Assembly: GCA_028687205.1 (NCBI GenBank)
Contig: JAQUAP010000032.1
Location: 1 to 14,097 of the forward strand
Direction: 5' to 3'
Length of the DNA: 14,097 nt
Source: Candidatus Omnitrophota bacterium
GTDB taxonomy: Bacteria > Omnitrophota > Gorgyraeia > Gygaellales > Profunditerraquicolaceae
The notes under the pieces are model-generated. The model saw only the letters and a list, made by a program, of their open reading frames with translations, was not told the origin of the DNA and searched no databases. The translations under genes and the position numbers were made by a program. Positions 1 to 8,728 of this stretch are shown here, piece after piece (within the stretch, counting starts at the first letter, position 1; every line of letters starts with the position of its first letter).

Positions 1-884
1 TCCAGGGTCTTATCTTCTGCTACCCCGCAAGGGTTATTATGCTTAACGATTACCGCCGCGGGATTAGAAAACTCGCGGACTAATTCAAAGGCGGAATTTA
101 AATCCAGGAGATTATTAAACGAAAGTTCTTTGCCCTGAAGCTGCTTAAGGTTGATTAACCCGGCGCTCTTGCCTTTTTCTTTGTAAAAAGCTGCCTGCTG
201 ATGCGGGTTCTCCCCGTAACGTAATTCCTGGATCTTCTCGAAACTTAAATTTAATTCTTGAGGAAAGCCCTGCGCCTGGAGCTGCCCGCCCTTATTCCAT
301 TGATTTAAATATGCAAATATCGCTCCATCGTATTTAGCTGTCCGGTTAAATACTTCAATGCCTAAATCGCGCATTAAGCTCTCCGGCAAAGCGCCTTTAT
401 TCTTCTTTAGTTCTTCGATGACCTGTGCGTAACGTTCGGGATTACAGATAACCGCGACCGAGCGGTGGTTTTTTGCGGCAGAGCGCAGCATTGACGGGCC
501 GCCAATATCAATATTCTCGATTACCTCCTCGATGGAAACCCCGGATTTTTGCGTTGTCTTTTCAAATGGATACAGGTTTACCACTACCATATCGATGAGG
601 CCGATGCCGTGCTCTTCCAGCGTTTTCATATGTTCTGCGCTGTCTCTTAAGGCCAGCAGCCCGCCGTGTATTTTAGGGTGCAGGGTCTTTACGCGGCCGT
701 CGAGCATTTCGGGAAACCCGGTATATTCCGAGACCTCTTTGACCGGAATGTTATTTTCGCGCAATAATTTTGCCGTGCCGCCGGTCGAAATAATCTCCAC
801 GCCGAATTTATTTAATTCCTTGGCTAAATCCAGTATCCCTGCCTTATCCGATACGCTGATTAATGCGCGCTTGATTTTAACCAT
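1..884 (-). CDS. purH: PurH, AICAR transformylase / IMP cyclohydrolase (C-terminus cut by window)
   Basis: This is the N-terminal ~294 codons of the bifunctional enzyme for the last two steps of de novo IMP synthesis in the cytoplasm: formyl transfer to AICAR, then ring closure to IMP. The start is ATG at 884, with an AGGGAG ribosome site 9 bases upstream. The product begins MVKIKRALISVSDK, and the MGS-like cyclohydrolase domain (about 1-150) shows ISTGGTA, TLHPKIHGG, NLYPFEKT and NIDIGGPSMLRSAAKNH. The transformylase domain follows with LRYGENPHQ, LSFNNLLDLN and the catalytic Lys-His motif KHNNPCG near residue 280. The full protein is usually 510-530 residues, so about 220 lie outside the window. 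It is the last visible gene of the block C operon, 24 bp after the YchF-like gene. Nothing looks broken. Confidence 0.97.
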   Translation of the reverse strand, partial: MVKIKRALISVSDKAGILDLAKELNKFGVEIISTGGTAKLLRENNIPVKEVSEYTGFPEMLDGRVKTLHPKIHGGLLALRDSAEHMKTLEEHGIGLIDMVVVNLYPFEKTTQKSGVSIEEVIENIDIGGPSMLRSAAKNHRSVAVICNPERYAQVIEELKKNKGALPESLMRDLGIEVFNRTAKYDGAIFAYLNQWNKGGQLQAQGFPQELNLSFEKIQELRYGENPHQQAAFYKEKGKSAGLINLKQLQGKELSFNNLLDLNSAFELVREFSNPAAVIVKHNNPCGVAEDKTL

Positions 885-908
885 TATATTTTCTCCCTAT
901 TTATTATT

Positions 909-1610
909 TTATTTATTAAACCTGAAATTCGCTAAATCGCAATCCTGCATTACGTATTCTTTCGGCTCAAGGCGCATCTTGCCCGCCTGCTTAGCCTTAT
1001 TCTCTCCGCCGCACTCGATAAAATCCTTGAAAGCGATGATCTCGGCCCGGATAAACCCCTGCTGTATATCCGAATGGATCGCCCCGGATGCCTCCCAGGC
1101 ATTAGCGCCGCATCTAATAAGCCAGGCGCGGGTCTCTTTTTCGCCGGTAGTAAAGAAACTGATAAAGCCGCTTTCTTTTAAGGCTTTAAGCAAAAGAAGG
1201 TTTTTATCTTCCAGGTCTTTTGCTTCTGCGACGATAACAGCTTTTGCGGTAAGTAAGCCGTATTTGACCAGTGCCTGCTTCTCTTCGTTGCTTAACCCCG
1301 CGGAAAAAATAAACTGCTCTTTTTCCAATATACTCTTTAATTTATTAAATAAACCTTTTTCGGCTGCATCTGTCGCGCGGGAGAGCCGCGTTTCTACAAA
1401 CTCGAGGTCCTTAAGGATAAGGTCGGCGGCTGAATCTTTGGTTGTCAGCAGCGCATCCGCGTCAATTGCCCCTTCCTCTGCGACAACCTCAACCTGGATA
1501 TAAGTTTTTTTCTTGGCGCGCGTTATACTATCCACCTGATCCAGGCGCTCATCTTTAACATTATGCTTACCGGGATTTAATTCCGGCAGGCCGGCTACGC
1601 TTATCTTCAT
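909..1610 (-). CDS. Shrunken YchF/OLA1-like protein: TGS/DUF933 tail without a working GTPase domain
   Basis: The 233-residue product aligns along its whole length with YchF (about 363 residues) but lacks most of the G domain. The C-terminal ~85 residues are a clear DUF933/TGS-type tail: FFTTGEKETRAW at 152-163, GAIHSDIQQGFIRAE at 176-190, KQAGKMR and a final FRFNK. The N-terminus retains landmarks in YchF order: ISVAGLP (cf. GIVGLP), DERLDQV at 20-26 (cf. DPRLDQL), KKKTYIQVEVV (cf. the strand before switch II) and LILKDLEFVETRL (cf. LALADLDTCERA). The P-loop GxxxxGKS/T, the DxxG of switch II and the NxxE/D base-recognition motif are absent, so it should not bind or hydrolyse nucleotide. It begins 8 bp after the EF-G-like gene. 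YchF binds ribosomes, so a ribosome-associated role is plausible but inferred. Confidence 0.88.
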   Translation of the reverse strand: MKISVAGLPELNPGKHNVKDERLDQVDSITRAKKKTYIQVEVVAEEGAIDADALLTTKDSAADLILKDLEFVETRLSRATDAAEKGLFNKLKSILEKEQFIFSAGLSNEEKQALVKYGLLTAKAVIVAEAKDLEDKNLLLLKALKESGFISFFTTGEKETRAWLIRCGANAWEASGAIHSDIQQGFIRAEIIAFKDFIECGGENKAKQAGKMRLEPKEYVMQDCDLANFRFNK

Positions 1611-1618
1611 AGAATGTT

Positions 1619-3574
1619 TTACTGTTCTTCCTGTTTTTTTGAGGCTTGATATTGCGTAATAATTGGGGCGGCAACTTTATGCGGCACTTCTTCATAATGC
1701 GAGAAACGCATGGTATACATACCGCGGCCCGCGGTTATCGAGCGCAGGTCATTGGCGTATTTAAACATCTCCGCTAACGGGACCTGGACTTTGACCACCT
1801 GCTGCTTGCCCTTAACGTCCATGCCCATAACCCTGCCCCGACGGGAATTTATATCCCCGGAAATCGCCCCCAGGCACTCCTCCGGAATAGCGATATCCAC
1901 ATCCATTATCGGCTCCAGTAATACCGGGCCTGCCTCCATCACTGCCTTGCGTAAGGCCATTGCCCCGGCAATTTGAAAAGCCATGTCCGAAGAGTCAACT
2001 TCATGGTATGAACCGTCAACTAAAGTCACGCGGATATCTTCTATCGGATAGCCCGCTACCGCGCCTTCCAGGGCTGCCTGGCGCACGCCTTTCTCAACCG
2101 AAGGAATAAAATTCCGCGGGATAGCCCCGCCGAATATCTTGTCCACAAACTCTAATCCCTTGCCTCTTTCTAACGGCTGGACTTCAATCCAACAATCGCC
2201 GTATTGGCCGCGTCCGCCGGATTGGCGCTTGAATTTACCCTGGACCTTAGCAAGCCTGCTGATTGTCTCTTTATAAGAAACTTTGGGCGTGCCTAATTCT
2301 ACCGCGACATTAAATCTTTTTTTCATCCGCGCAACCATAACCGACAAGTGCAGGTCGCCAAGGCCTGAAATAATTAATTCTTTGGTCTGCGGGTCATGCC
2401 TGACCCCGAAGGTATGGTCCTCTGCCGCAAGTTTATGCAGGGCATCGGAAATTTTTTCTTCATCTTCGCGGGATTTGGGCTTGACCGAAGCGGATATCGC
2501 AGCCTCCGGAAAGATAATCGGTTCAAATAAAAACTGCTCTTTATCTCCCGAGAGCGAATCCGCAACCCCTGTTTCTTTTAATTTGGCGATAGCCACGATA
2601 TCTCCGCAGGAGGCAAGGTCAACCTGGCGCTGCTCCTTACCCTGCAAGAGATAGATCGAGCCGATCCTCTCTTTTGCTTTTTTGTTGACGTTATAAAAAC
2701 CGGTGTTGCTCAAAAGTTTTCCGGAAAAAACGCGTAACAGCGTCAGCTGACCCACGAAGGGGTCGGAAATATTCTTAAAGACAAAAGCGCAAAACGGCGC
2801 TTCCTCTTTCAAGATAACTTCTTTTTTCTCTTCGGGCTTTTGCGGATTAAAAGCATTGACGGGATTTCTCTCTTGCGGGCTAGGCAGGTATTGCAATATA
2901 TCATCTAAGAATTCCTTAATCCCCTTATCGCCAAGCGCCGAGCCAACGACCACGGGGAAGAGTTTACGCTTATTGACTGCCTGAGCCAGGCCGCTTTTAA
3001 TTTCATCCAGGGAAAGCTGTAAGGTGGCCAGGTATTTCTCCAGCAGGCTATCGTCGCTTTCGGCAATGGCTTCCATAAGCAGCGGATCTTCCAAAGACTC
3101 GATGATGATGCAATTCCTGGAGAGGTTGGACTTTAAATCCGCCAGGACCTTATTCACATCCGCGCCTTCCTTATCCATCTTGTTGATAAATACCATACAG
3201 GGAAGATTTGCCTCTTCAGCGATTTTCCATGCCCGCTCTGTGCCTACCTGCACGCCGCTGGTGGCGTCTACCACGATAACCGCGCTGTCCACCGCGCGGA
3301 TGCCTGAGATAACCTCGCCGAAGAAATCCGCATAGCCGGGCGTATCGACAATCTGGATACGGTTACCCTGATAATCACAAAAGAGCAGGCTTAAGTTTAT
3401 GGAGTTTTTCTTTTCTATCTCATCAAAGCTGTAGTCGCTGACAGTCGTGCCGTCTTCAATTTTTCCTTTACGGGTGGTGGCTTTAGTAAAGTAGAGCAGG
3501 CTTTCGGCGAGGGTGGTTTTGCCTGACTGGGCATGCCCTAAGAGGATAAAGTTACGCTTATTCTTGGCATCCAT
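1619..3574 (-). CDS. EF-G-like translational GTPase (paralog of elongation factor G)
   Basis: A complete 651-residue GTPase with the domain order of EF-G, somewhat shorter than canonical EF-G (~690-700). G1 is GHAQSGKT (13-20), where canonical EF-G has GHIDAGKT. G3 is DTPGY (77-81) and G4 is NKMD (131-134). The usual RGITI switch I motif is replaced by KKNSINLSL (55-63), typical as I recall of the EF-G-like paralog group. Domain III shows GLGDLHLSVM. Domain IV has QSGGRGQYGD and DGSYHEVDSSDMAF, and the C-terminal domain shows SRRGRVMGMD. It probably acts on the ribosome. The changed switch I suggests an accessory role rather than routine translocation, which is inference. It lies 24 bp after kamA and 8 bp before the YchF-like gene. 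The start ATG at 3574 has only a weak ribosome site (GTAGGG). Confidence 0.93.
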   Translation of the reverse strand: MDAKNKRNFILLGHAQSGKTTLAESLLYFTKATTRKGKIEDGTTVSDYSFDEIEKKNSINLSLLFCDYQGNRIQIVDTPGYADFFGEVISGIRAVDSAVIVVDATSGVQVGTERAWKIAEEANLPCMVFINKMDKEGADVNKVLADLKSNLSRNCIIIESLEDPLLMEAIAESDDSLLEKYLATLQLSLDEIKSGLAQAVNKRKLFPVVVGSALGDKGIKEFLDDILQYLPSPQERNPVNAFNPQKPEEKKEVILKEEAPFCAFVFKNISDPFVGQLTLLRVFSGKLLSNTGFYNVNKKAKERIGSIYLLQGKEQRQVDLASCGDIVAIAKLKETGVADSLSGDKEQFLFEPIIFPEAAISASVKPKSREDEEKISDALHKLAAEDHTFGVRHDPQTKELIISGLGDLHLSVMVARMKKRFNVAVELGTPKVSYKETISRLAKVQGKFKRQSGGRGQYGDCWIEVQPLERGKGLEFVDKIFGGAIPRNFIPSVEKGVRQAALEGAVAGYPIEDIRVTLVDGSYHEVDSSDMAFQIAGAMALRKAVMEAGPVLLEPIMDVDIAIPEECLGAISGDINSRRGRVMGMDVKGKQQVVKVQVPLAEMFKYANDLRSITAGRGMYTMRFSHYEEVPHKVAAPIITQYQASKKQEEQ

Positions 3575-3598
3575 TGGTATAGCCCTACGGGGAAATAA

Positions 3599-4782
3599 TT
3601 ATTCCAGGTAGGTATAGATTTTACCCTTGTAGTTACGCAGGACGTATTTACCTTTTGCCTGTGAAAGAATATAATTCGGGCCTACGGGGATCTTGCCGCC
3701 GCCGCCCGGGCCGTCAATAACATAGGTGGGGACAGCGTAGCCCGAGGTATGCCCGCGCAATTTTTCCATAATATTAATCCCGACAGCCACAGGCGTGCGG
3801 AAATGCTGCGTGCCTCTTACCGGGTCGCATTGGTAAATATAATAGGGCCTTACCCTTATCTGCAGCAATTCATGGACCAGTTTCTTCATAATATACGGCC
3901 GGTCGTTAATGCCTTTAAGGAGCACGCTCTGGCTACCTAAAGGAATGCCTGCCTCCGCCAGCATATCGCAGGCGATTTTGCAGCGTTTGGTTATCTCTTT
4001 GGGATGGTTAAAATGTATGCTCACCCAGAGCGGAGAATATTTTTTGAGCATATTTACTAATTTTTCGGTAATGCGCTGCGGGAGCGTGACGGGCACGCGC
4101 GTGCCAAGCCTCAGGAACTCTACGTGCGATATCGCGCGAATCTTCTGCAGTAAACTTTCTATTTCTTCGTCTTCCAAGATTAAGGGGTCGCCTCCGGAGA
4201 TAAGCACATCTCTTATCTTGCGGTCGCTCTTGATATATTCTATAGCCGCATCAAACCTGCTTGGAGAGTTGGCGTCTTTTGTCTCATGGTCGCCGACCAG
4301 GCGCCGGCGCGTGCAATGCCGGCAATACATCGCGCAATGTTCGGTAGCCAATAATAAAACCCTGTCCGGATAACGGTGCACGAGGTGCGGGGCAGGGGAA
4401 TCCCTGTCTTCAGCGCAGGGGTCAGTCATTTCGTGCGGAGCAATGATGGATTCCTGGATTACCGGGACAGCCTGGCGGCGTAAGGGGCAGCCGGCGTCTT
4501 CCGGGTCAAGTAATGTCCCCCAATAAGGGGTTATCGACATAGACAACCTTCCCTTGGCCTTATCTATCCCCTTCTCTTCATCCGGCGTCAAAGTAATAAC
4601 CTGCGTAAGCACATCTTTAGTGCAAATCCTGTTTTTTATCTGCCAATGCCAGTCCTCCCAGTCCAGGGGATTAACATCTTTATAAAGAGCTATCTGCTGG
4701 TAATCGCGCTGCCTCTTTGAGGTTCGAACGACGGGAGAACTCTCCTGCTGCAATTTTTGATTTTCAACCGCCTGTAGGTTAC

Positions 4783-4786
<4 letters not shown>
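3599..4786 (-). CDS. kamA: KamA-family radical SAM lysine 2,3-aminomutase
   Basis: The 395-residue product should interconvert L-lysine and L-beta-lysine using SAM, a [4Fe-4S] cluster and PLP. The cluster motif CAMYCRHC is at 151-158. The N-terminal KamA signature DWEDWHWQIKNRI is at 42-54. ISGGDPL follows the cluster. The PLP lysine is K365 in PGGGGKIP. The two Asp residues that hold the substrate's epsilon-amine in the clostridial enzyme (D293 and D330 there) match D321 (YQCDP) and D358 (VIDGP), with the same 37-residue spacing. This favours lysine over glutamate 2,3-aminomutase. The length and C-terminal LRNYKG region match KamA rather than the shorter EpmB. The start is TTG, sharing TTGA with the stop of the preceding ligase, and is supported by a strong ribosome site. 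No acetyltransferase (AblB type) is in the window. Confidence 0.94.
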
Positions 4787-5784
<998 letters not shown>

Positions 5785-6774
5785 CTAATTTAAATTATAC
5801 CGCTTAAAGGCGCTATTTAAAATCTTGCCGATCATCTGCTCATAGGTAATGCCGGTATTCTCTGCCACCAGCTTAAAGACGTCTTCCGTGGAGAGCGAGG
5901 GCAGGGGATTAATCTCTAAAACGTAAGGCCTGCCTTCATTGTCCACGCGAAAATCCACGCGTCCAAAATCACGGCACTCTACTGCCTTATAAGTTTTTAA
6001 AGCCAGCTCATCAATTTTCTTTTTTAATTCCTGGGTGATTTTGGCGGGGCAGATATATTCTAGCCTATCCGAGGTAATCCGGGCAAAGGTATAAAATTTA
6101 TTATTCAGCTTGAGTTTACCGTCGATTTTAATCTGCACGACCGGCAGGACCTCCACCGGGTCATTCCCGACCAGGGCCACGGTAAATTCCTGGCCCGCGA
6201 TAAATTCCTCAATTAATGCCGGCTGTTTATAGGTATTAATAATATAATCGACCTGCCTGGCCAGTTCGTCTTTAGTCTCAACGCGCGAACTTTCGCTCAG
6301 GCCCTTGGAAGAACCTTCAAAACGGGGCTTAACGATGAGCGGGAATTTATGATGGTTGGTGTTGATTAACTCGGCCGGAGAGCTGACTTCAAAAAACTTC
6401 GGGGTGGGAATTTTTTCGGCGATAAAAATTTTCTTGGCCATTACCTTATCCAGGGTCAGGCCTAAGGTAAGCGCGTCTGCCCCGACAAAGGGAATCCCGG
6501 CCATCTCCAATAATATGGGGACCTGGGATTCGCGGTTTCTGCCGCTCAGGCCTTCGGAAATATTAAAAACGATTTCCGCTTTTAAGGAAGCCAGCTTCTC
6601 CAGAAGGTTTTCAGCGTTGCCTATCCTTTCTACTTTAAAACCATTTGCCTCAATCGCTGCGGCGATAACATCAATAGTAGAAGGGTGGTCAAATTCAGCG
6701 TTGGCATCCTCCGGATCCCCGTCTTTAAACTGATAATCCGTCCTTAAATCGTAAGTTAGGCCGACTATTTTCAT
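5785..6774 (-). CDS. ATP-grasp ligase, D-Ala-D-Ala-ligase-like (first of a tandem pair)
   Basis: The 329-residue product is a paralog of the next gene, sharing MKI-LTY at the start, FNISEGLSGRNRESQVP (70-86), FPLIVKPRFEGSSKGL (144-159), EEFIAGQEFTV (189-199), GRVDFRVD (271-278) and EINPLPSL (287-294). The ATP and metal motifs are intact, so catalysis is expected. The Ddl substrate loop is further eroded here: FYTFARIT (227-234) has neither the Lys nor the Tyr of the KY pair, so its acceptor probably differs from that of its partner. The start ATG at 6774 fits the paralog's N-terminus, but no Shine-Dalgarno sequence precedes it. The ATG lies 8 bases after the U-run of a terminator hairpin, so expression probably depends on read-through. 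It is the first gene of the kamA unit. Confidence 0.9.
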   Translation of the reverse strand: MKIVGLTYDLRTDYQFKDGDPEDANAEFDHPSTIDVIAAAIEANGFKVERIGNAENLLEKLASLKAEIVFNISEGLSGRNRESQVPILLEMAGIPFVGADALTLGLTLDKVMAKKIFIAEKIPTPKFFEVSSPAELINTNHHKFPLIVKPRFEGSSKGLSESSRVETKDELARQVDYIINTYKQPALIEEFIAGQEFTVALVGNDPVEVLPVVQIKIDGKLKLNNKFYTFARITSDRLEYICPAKITQELKKKIDELALKTYKAVECRDFGRVDFRVDNEGRPYVLEINPLPSLSTEDVFKLVAENTGITYEQMIGKILNSAFKRYNLN

Positions 6775-6782
6775 ATTATTAT

Positions 6783-6814
6783 AAAAAAAGGCTCTTGCTA
6801 TATTAAAGAGCCTT
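6783..6814 (-). terminator. Intrinsic terminator hairpin just before the ATP-grasp start (attenuator-like)
   Basis: On the minus strand, a perfect 9-bp stem AAGGCTCTT / AAGAGCCTT (6814-6806 and 6796-6788) with a 9-base loop runs into seven consecutive T (6789-6783). Only 8 bases then separate it from the ATG at 6774. The plus strand has no T-run after the hairpin, so the direction is clear. Its position downstream of a promoter-like sequence and directly before the operon suggests conditional termination. Confidence 0.85.
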
Positions 6815-6859
6815 CTATGCTATCCCCAGTTTTTCCAATTTAGTCCTTCCCGCCTCCAA
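6815..6859 (-). CDS. Candidate leader peptide ORF abutting the terminator
   Basis: A short open frame ends with TAG at 6817-6815, and the terminator stem begins at the very next base. Two nested TTG starts are possible. The inner one at 6838 has AAGGA five bases upstream and would give MEKLGIA. The outer one at 6859 has AGGA seven bases upstream and would give 14 residues ending GRTKLEKLGIA. A ribosome at the stop would cover the 5' arm of the terminator. The same string could instead be the tail of a decayed gene with its old terminator. Too short to call by composition. Confidence 0.35.
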   Translation of the reverse strand: MEAGRTKLEKLGIA

Positions 6860-6872
6860 AAATTTATCCTAA

Positions 6873-6906
6873 ATATTGTGGTTACGTTATTTTTTTATCA
6901 CAATAT
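6873..6906. repeat. Inverted repeat over the candidate promoter (possible operator)
   Basis: ATATTGTG (6873-6880) and CACAATAT (6899-6906) form a perfect 8-bp inverted repeat with 18 bases between. One arm sits in the -10/-35 spacer and the other just past the predicted start of transcription. This placement fits a dimeric repressor site. The arms are AT-rich, so chance is possible. Confidence 0.35.
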
Positions 6907-6920
6907 ATTGTTTTTGTCAA
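6885..6920 (-). promoter_or_regulatory. Candidate promoter for the ATP-grasp/kamA operon
   Basis: The minus strand carries a perfect -35 TTGACA (6920-6915). After a 17-base spacer comes a weak -10 TAAAAA (6897-6892), preceded by a TG dinucleotide. Transcription would start near 6885 and give a leader of about 110 bases before the ATG at 6774. The surroundings are AT-rich, as expected for a promoter. The -10 match is only 4 of 6. Confidence 0.5.
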
Positions 6921-6976
6921 GAAATTTTTGATTTTTGGAAGGGTTTTAAGTATCGGGTTTTCCGACGAGAAAAGAA

Positions 6977-7714
6977 CTATTTGCAGAATTCCACATTACC
7001 CCAGGTAACCAGATTATTTTTTAAAATAATAACTACGCCTAAAACGCCCTCTACTGAGCGGGCGAAATCCAGCGCTCTCTGCAAATCATCCTTAGAGTTG
7101 ATGCGGTTAGCCGTTGCGGTAGCCACGCTGTCGGCAAGGCTCGTGCTTTTAGAGAGGATGACCACGCTGTCGGCGCAGCCAAAATTTAAGGAATGCCCGA
7201 TTGTGCCCGAAGAAGTGCATATGCCCAAGGGGGTGCTTTTGGGTTTTATCTCCAGCTGCAGTTTACTCCAGAGTTTAGAGCGGCCGACATATACGCCGAC
7301 CTTGCGCGTTTTGCGTGTTTTTAAAAAAATATCGCCGCCATTTTCGATAATCACATCTTTATACCCGGCTTTAATCAAATCATTGCCCAGGAATTCGGCG
7401 ATTGCCCCGGCCACCGTGCTCATCGGCCCGACATTCGCTTTTTTTGACTGCTCGGCCATATCTTTTACAATCGGGCTGGCCTGCATTTCAACTACTATGG
7501 GCTTTAACGCGGTAAGGAAACGGTGGTCCCTGTTGATATAATTTTCAATATCCCAGCGCAAGGCGCGGATCCTTTCTTCGGCAAAAATTGCTTTTAACGG
7601 CTTATTGGTAAAAATCAATAAATCCGTTTCTTTGGCCACGATGTGCGTGGGGTAAAGATCTTTAGCCCTTGTCCAATCGCGGTAAAAACGTTTCATATAC
7701 CTGGATGATTTCAT
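6977..7714 (-). CDS. UPF0280 family protein (ApbE-like fold)
   Basis: The 245-residue product matches the UPF0280/COG2122 family, related to the FMN transferase ApbE. Visible signatures are GPMSTVAGAIAEFLG (96-110), IENGGDIF (123-130) and ICTSSGTIGHSLNFG (165-179), followed by ADSVVIL and a conserved LADSVATATANRI. I see no signal peptide or membrane helix, so it is probably cytoplasmic. The family's biochemical role is not established. It begins one base after the hypE stop and is the last gene before the 202-bp regulatory gap. A second in-frame ATG at residue 7 (MKRFYRDW) is an equally good start. No clear terminator follows its stop. Confidence 0.85.
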   Translation of the reverse strand: MKSSRYMKRFYRDWTRAKDLYPTHIVAKETDLLIFTNKPLKAIFAEERIRALRWDIENYINRDHRFLTALKPIVVEMQASPIVKDMAEQSKKANVGPMSTVAGAIAEFLGNDLIKAGYKDVIIENGGDIFLKTRKTRKVGVYVGRSKLWSKLQLEIKPKSTPLGICTSSGTIGHSLNFGCADSVVILSKSTSLADSVATATANRINSKDDLQRALDFARSVEGVLGVVIILKNNLVTWGNVEFCK

Positions 7715-7715
7715 C

Positions 7716-8723
7716 TTAACAAATCCTCGGTAACGGTTCGGAGGTTAACATATCTAAAATGCGTTCGGTATTAAAAATAGTGCGCAAGAGGAGCCGGGCC
7801 CTCGGCCGCTTAACAAGCGTACCGATAATTTTTGCATTACGGCCCAGAGGGTGTTTATGTAAAAACCTGATAATTTTAGCGGCTTCTTCCGCCTTAACTA
7901 CTAATACCGCTTTCCCTTCGTTGGCGACGTATAAGGGGTCTATGCCCAACAGCTCGCAGGCAGCTTTAACCTTTCCCGACAAGGGGATATTTTTTTCTTC
8001 AATAACTATGCCCAGGCCAGAGCCTTCGGCAATTTCGTTTAAGGTTGTCGCCAGGCCCCCCCGCGTAGGGTCACGCATAAACTTTATCCCCCGGGATTTT
8101 TTTAATAAAGGTATCAGCAACCCGTTTAAGGCCTGGCAGTCACTTTTGATACGCAGCCCCAAATCCAGCTCTTTTCTTTTGGCTAAAACCGCCAGGCCAT
8201 GCTCGGCGATATTTCCCGTAATGATAATTTTATCGCCGCAAGAAATATTTTTTAGGGAAAGCTCTGTCCGGGTTACTAACCTGCCTATCCCGGAGGTATT
8301 AATAAATAACTTATCCGCGGCGCCTTTTTCCACGACCTTTGTGTCACCGGTAACAATATAGACCCCGGCGGCTCTGGCGTAAATTGAAACCGAATCAATG
8401 ATCCGCCCTAAAATTTTCTGGCCCAGGCCCTCTTCCATAATCAGGCCCAGGGAAAGATATTCCGGCTCAGCCCCCAGCATCACCAGGTCATTTACCGTAC
8501 CGGTTACGGCTAACTTACCGATATCCCCGCCGGGAAAAATAAGCGGGTTGACCACAAAGGAATCAGTAGTAAAGGCAATTTTTTCCTTATAGTTTAGCAC
8601 GGCGCTGTCCGTTAGCCTGTTGAGGATAGGATTGCCCAATTTCTGAAGCAATGCTTCTTTAATAAAATTGTGCATTAACCTGCCGCCGCTTCCGTGCCCC
8701 AGCAATATATGTTTTGTAGCCAT
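7716..8723 (-). CDS. hypE: HypE, [NiFe]-hydrogenase maturation carbamoyl dehydratase
   Basis: A complete 335-residue HypE. The family dehydrates a thiocarbamate on its own C-terminal cysteine to thiocyanate, which supplies the CN ligands of the [NiFe] site, working with HypF and HypC/HypD. The sequence shows the PurM-like N-terminus LLGHGSGGRLMHNF (7-20), FTTDSFVV (51-58), GGDIGKLAVTGTVNDLVMLGA (65-85), VTGDTKVV and RDPTRGGLATTLNEIAEGSG. It ends in the diagnostic PRIC with the reactive cysteine as last residue. The HAD gene ends 5 bp upstream and the UPF0280 gene begins 1 bp downstream. No other hyp or hydrogenase gene is in the window, so its partners must be elsewhere. Confidence 0.95.
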   Translation of the reverse strand: MATKHILLGHGSGGRLMHNFIKEALLQKLGNPILNRLTDSAVLNYKEKIAFTTDSFVVNPLIFPGGDIGKLAVTGTVNDLVMLGAEPEYLSLGLIMEEGLGQKILGRIIDSVSIYARAAGVYIVTGDTKVVEKGAADKLFINTSGIGRLVTRTELSLKNISCGDKIIITGNIAEHGLAVLAKRKELDLGLRIKSDCQALNGLLIPLLKKSRGIKFMRDPTRGGLATTLNEIAEGSGLGIVIEEKNIPLSGKVKAACELLGIDPLYVANEGKAVLVVKAEEAAKIIRFLHKHPLGRNAKIIGTLVKRPRARLLLRTIFNTERILDMLTSEPLPRIC

Positions 8724-8728
8724 TTTAA

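Noticed and set aside
532..1503. Long plus-strand open frame (323 codons) opposite purH and the YchF-like gene
   Set aside because: It lies opposite two genes with clear family motifs, is rich in Ser/Ala/Leu/Ile as antisense frames are, and matches no family I recognise.
909..1610. YchF-like gene as a frameshifted pseudogene
   Set aside because: The frame is intact with a normal start, stop and spacing, and upstream YchF landmarks are kept in order. The lost segments look like in-frame deletions rather than decay.
6775..6805. A promoter using TATAAT between the U-run and the ATG, giving a leaderless transcript
   Set aside because: TATAAT ends only 3 bases before the ATG, so transcription would start inside the first codons, and the -35 is poor. 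It is not excluded if start mapping places it slightly earlier.
6775..6976. A lysine riboswitch or other known riboswitch in the 202-bp gap
   Set aside because: The leader between the candidate promoter and terminator is only about 100 bases, too short for the lysine aptamer, and I see no known aptamer core.
6940..6976. Terminator directly after the UPF0280 gene
   Set aside because: Only a 4-bp stem (TCGG/CCGA) is found, with no T-run after it.
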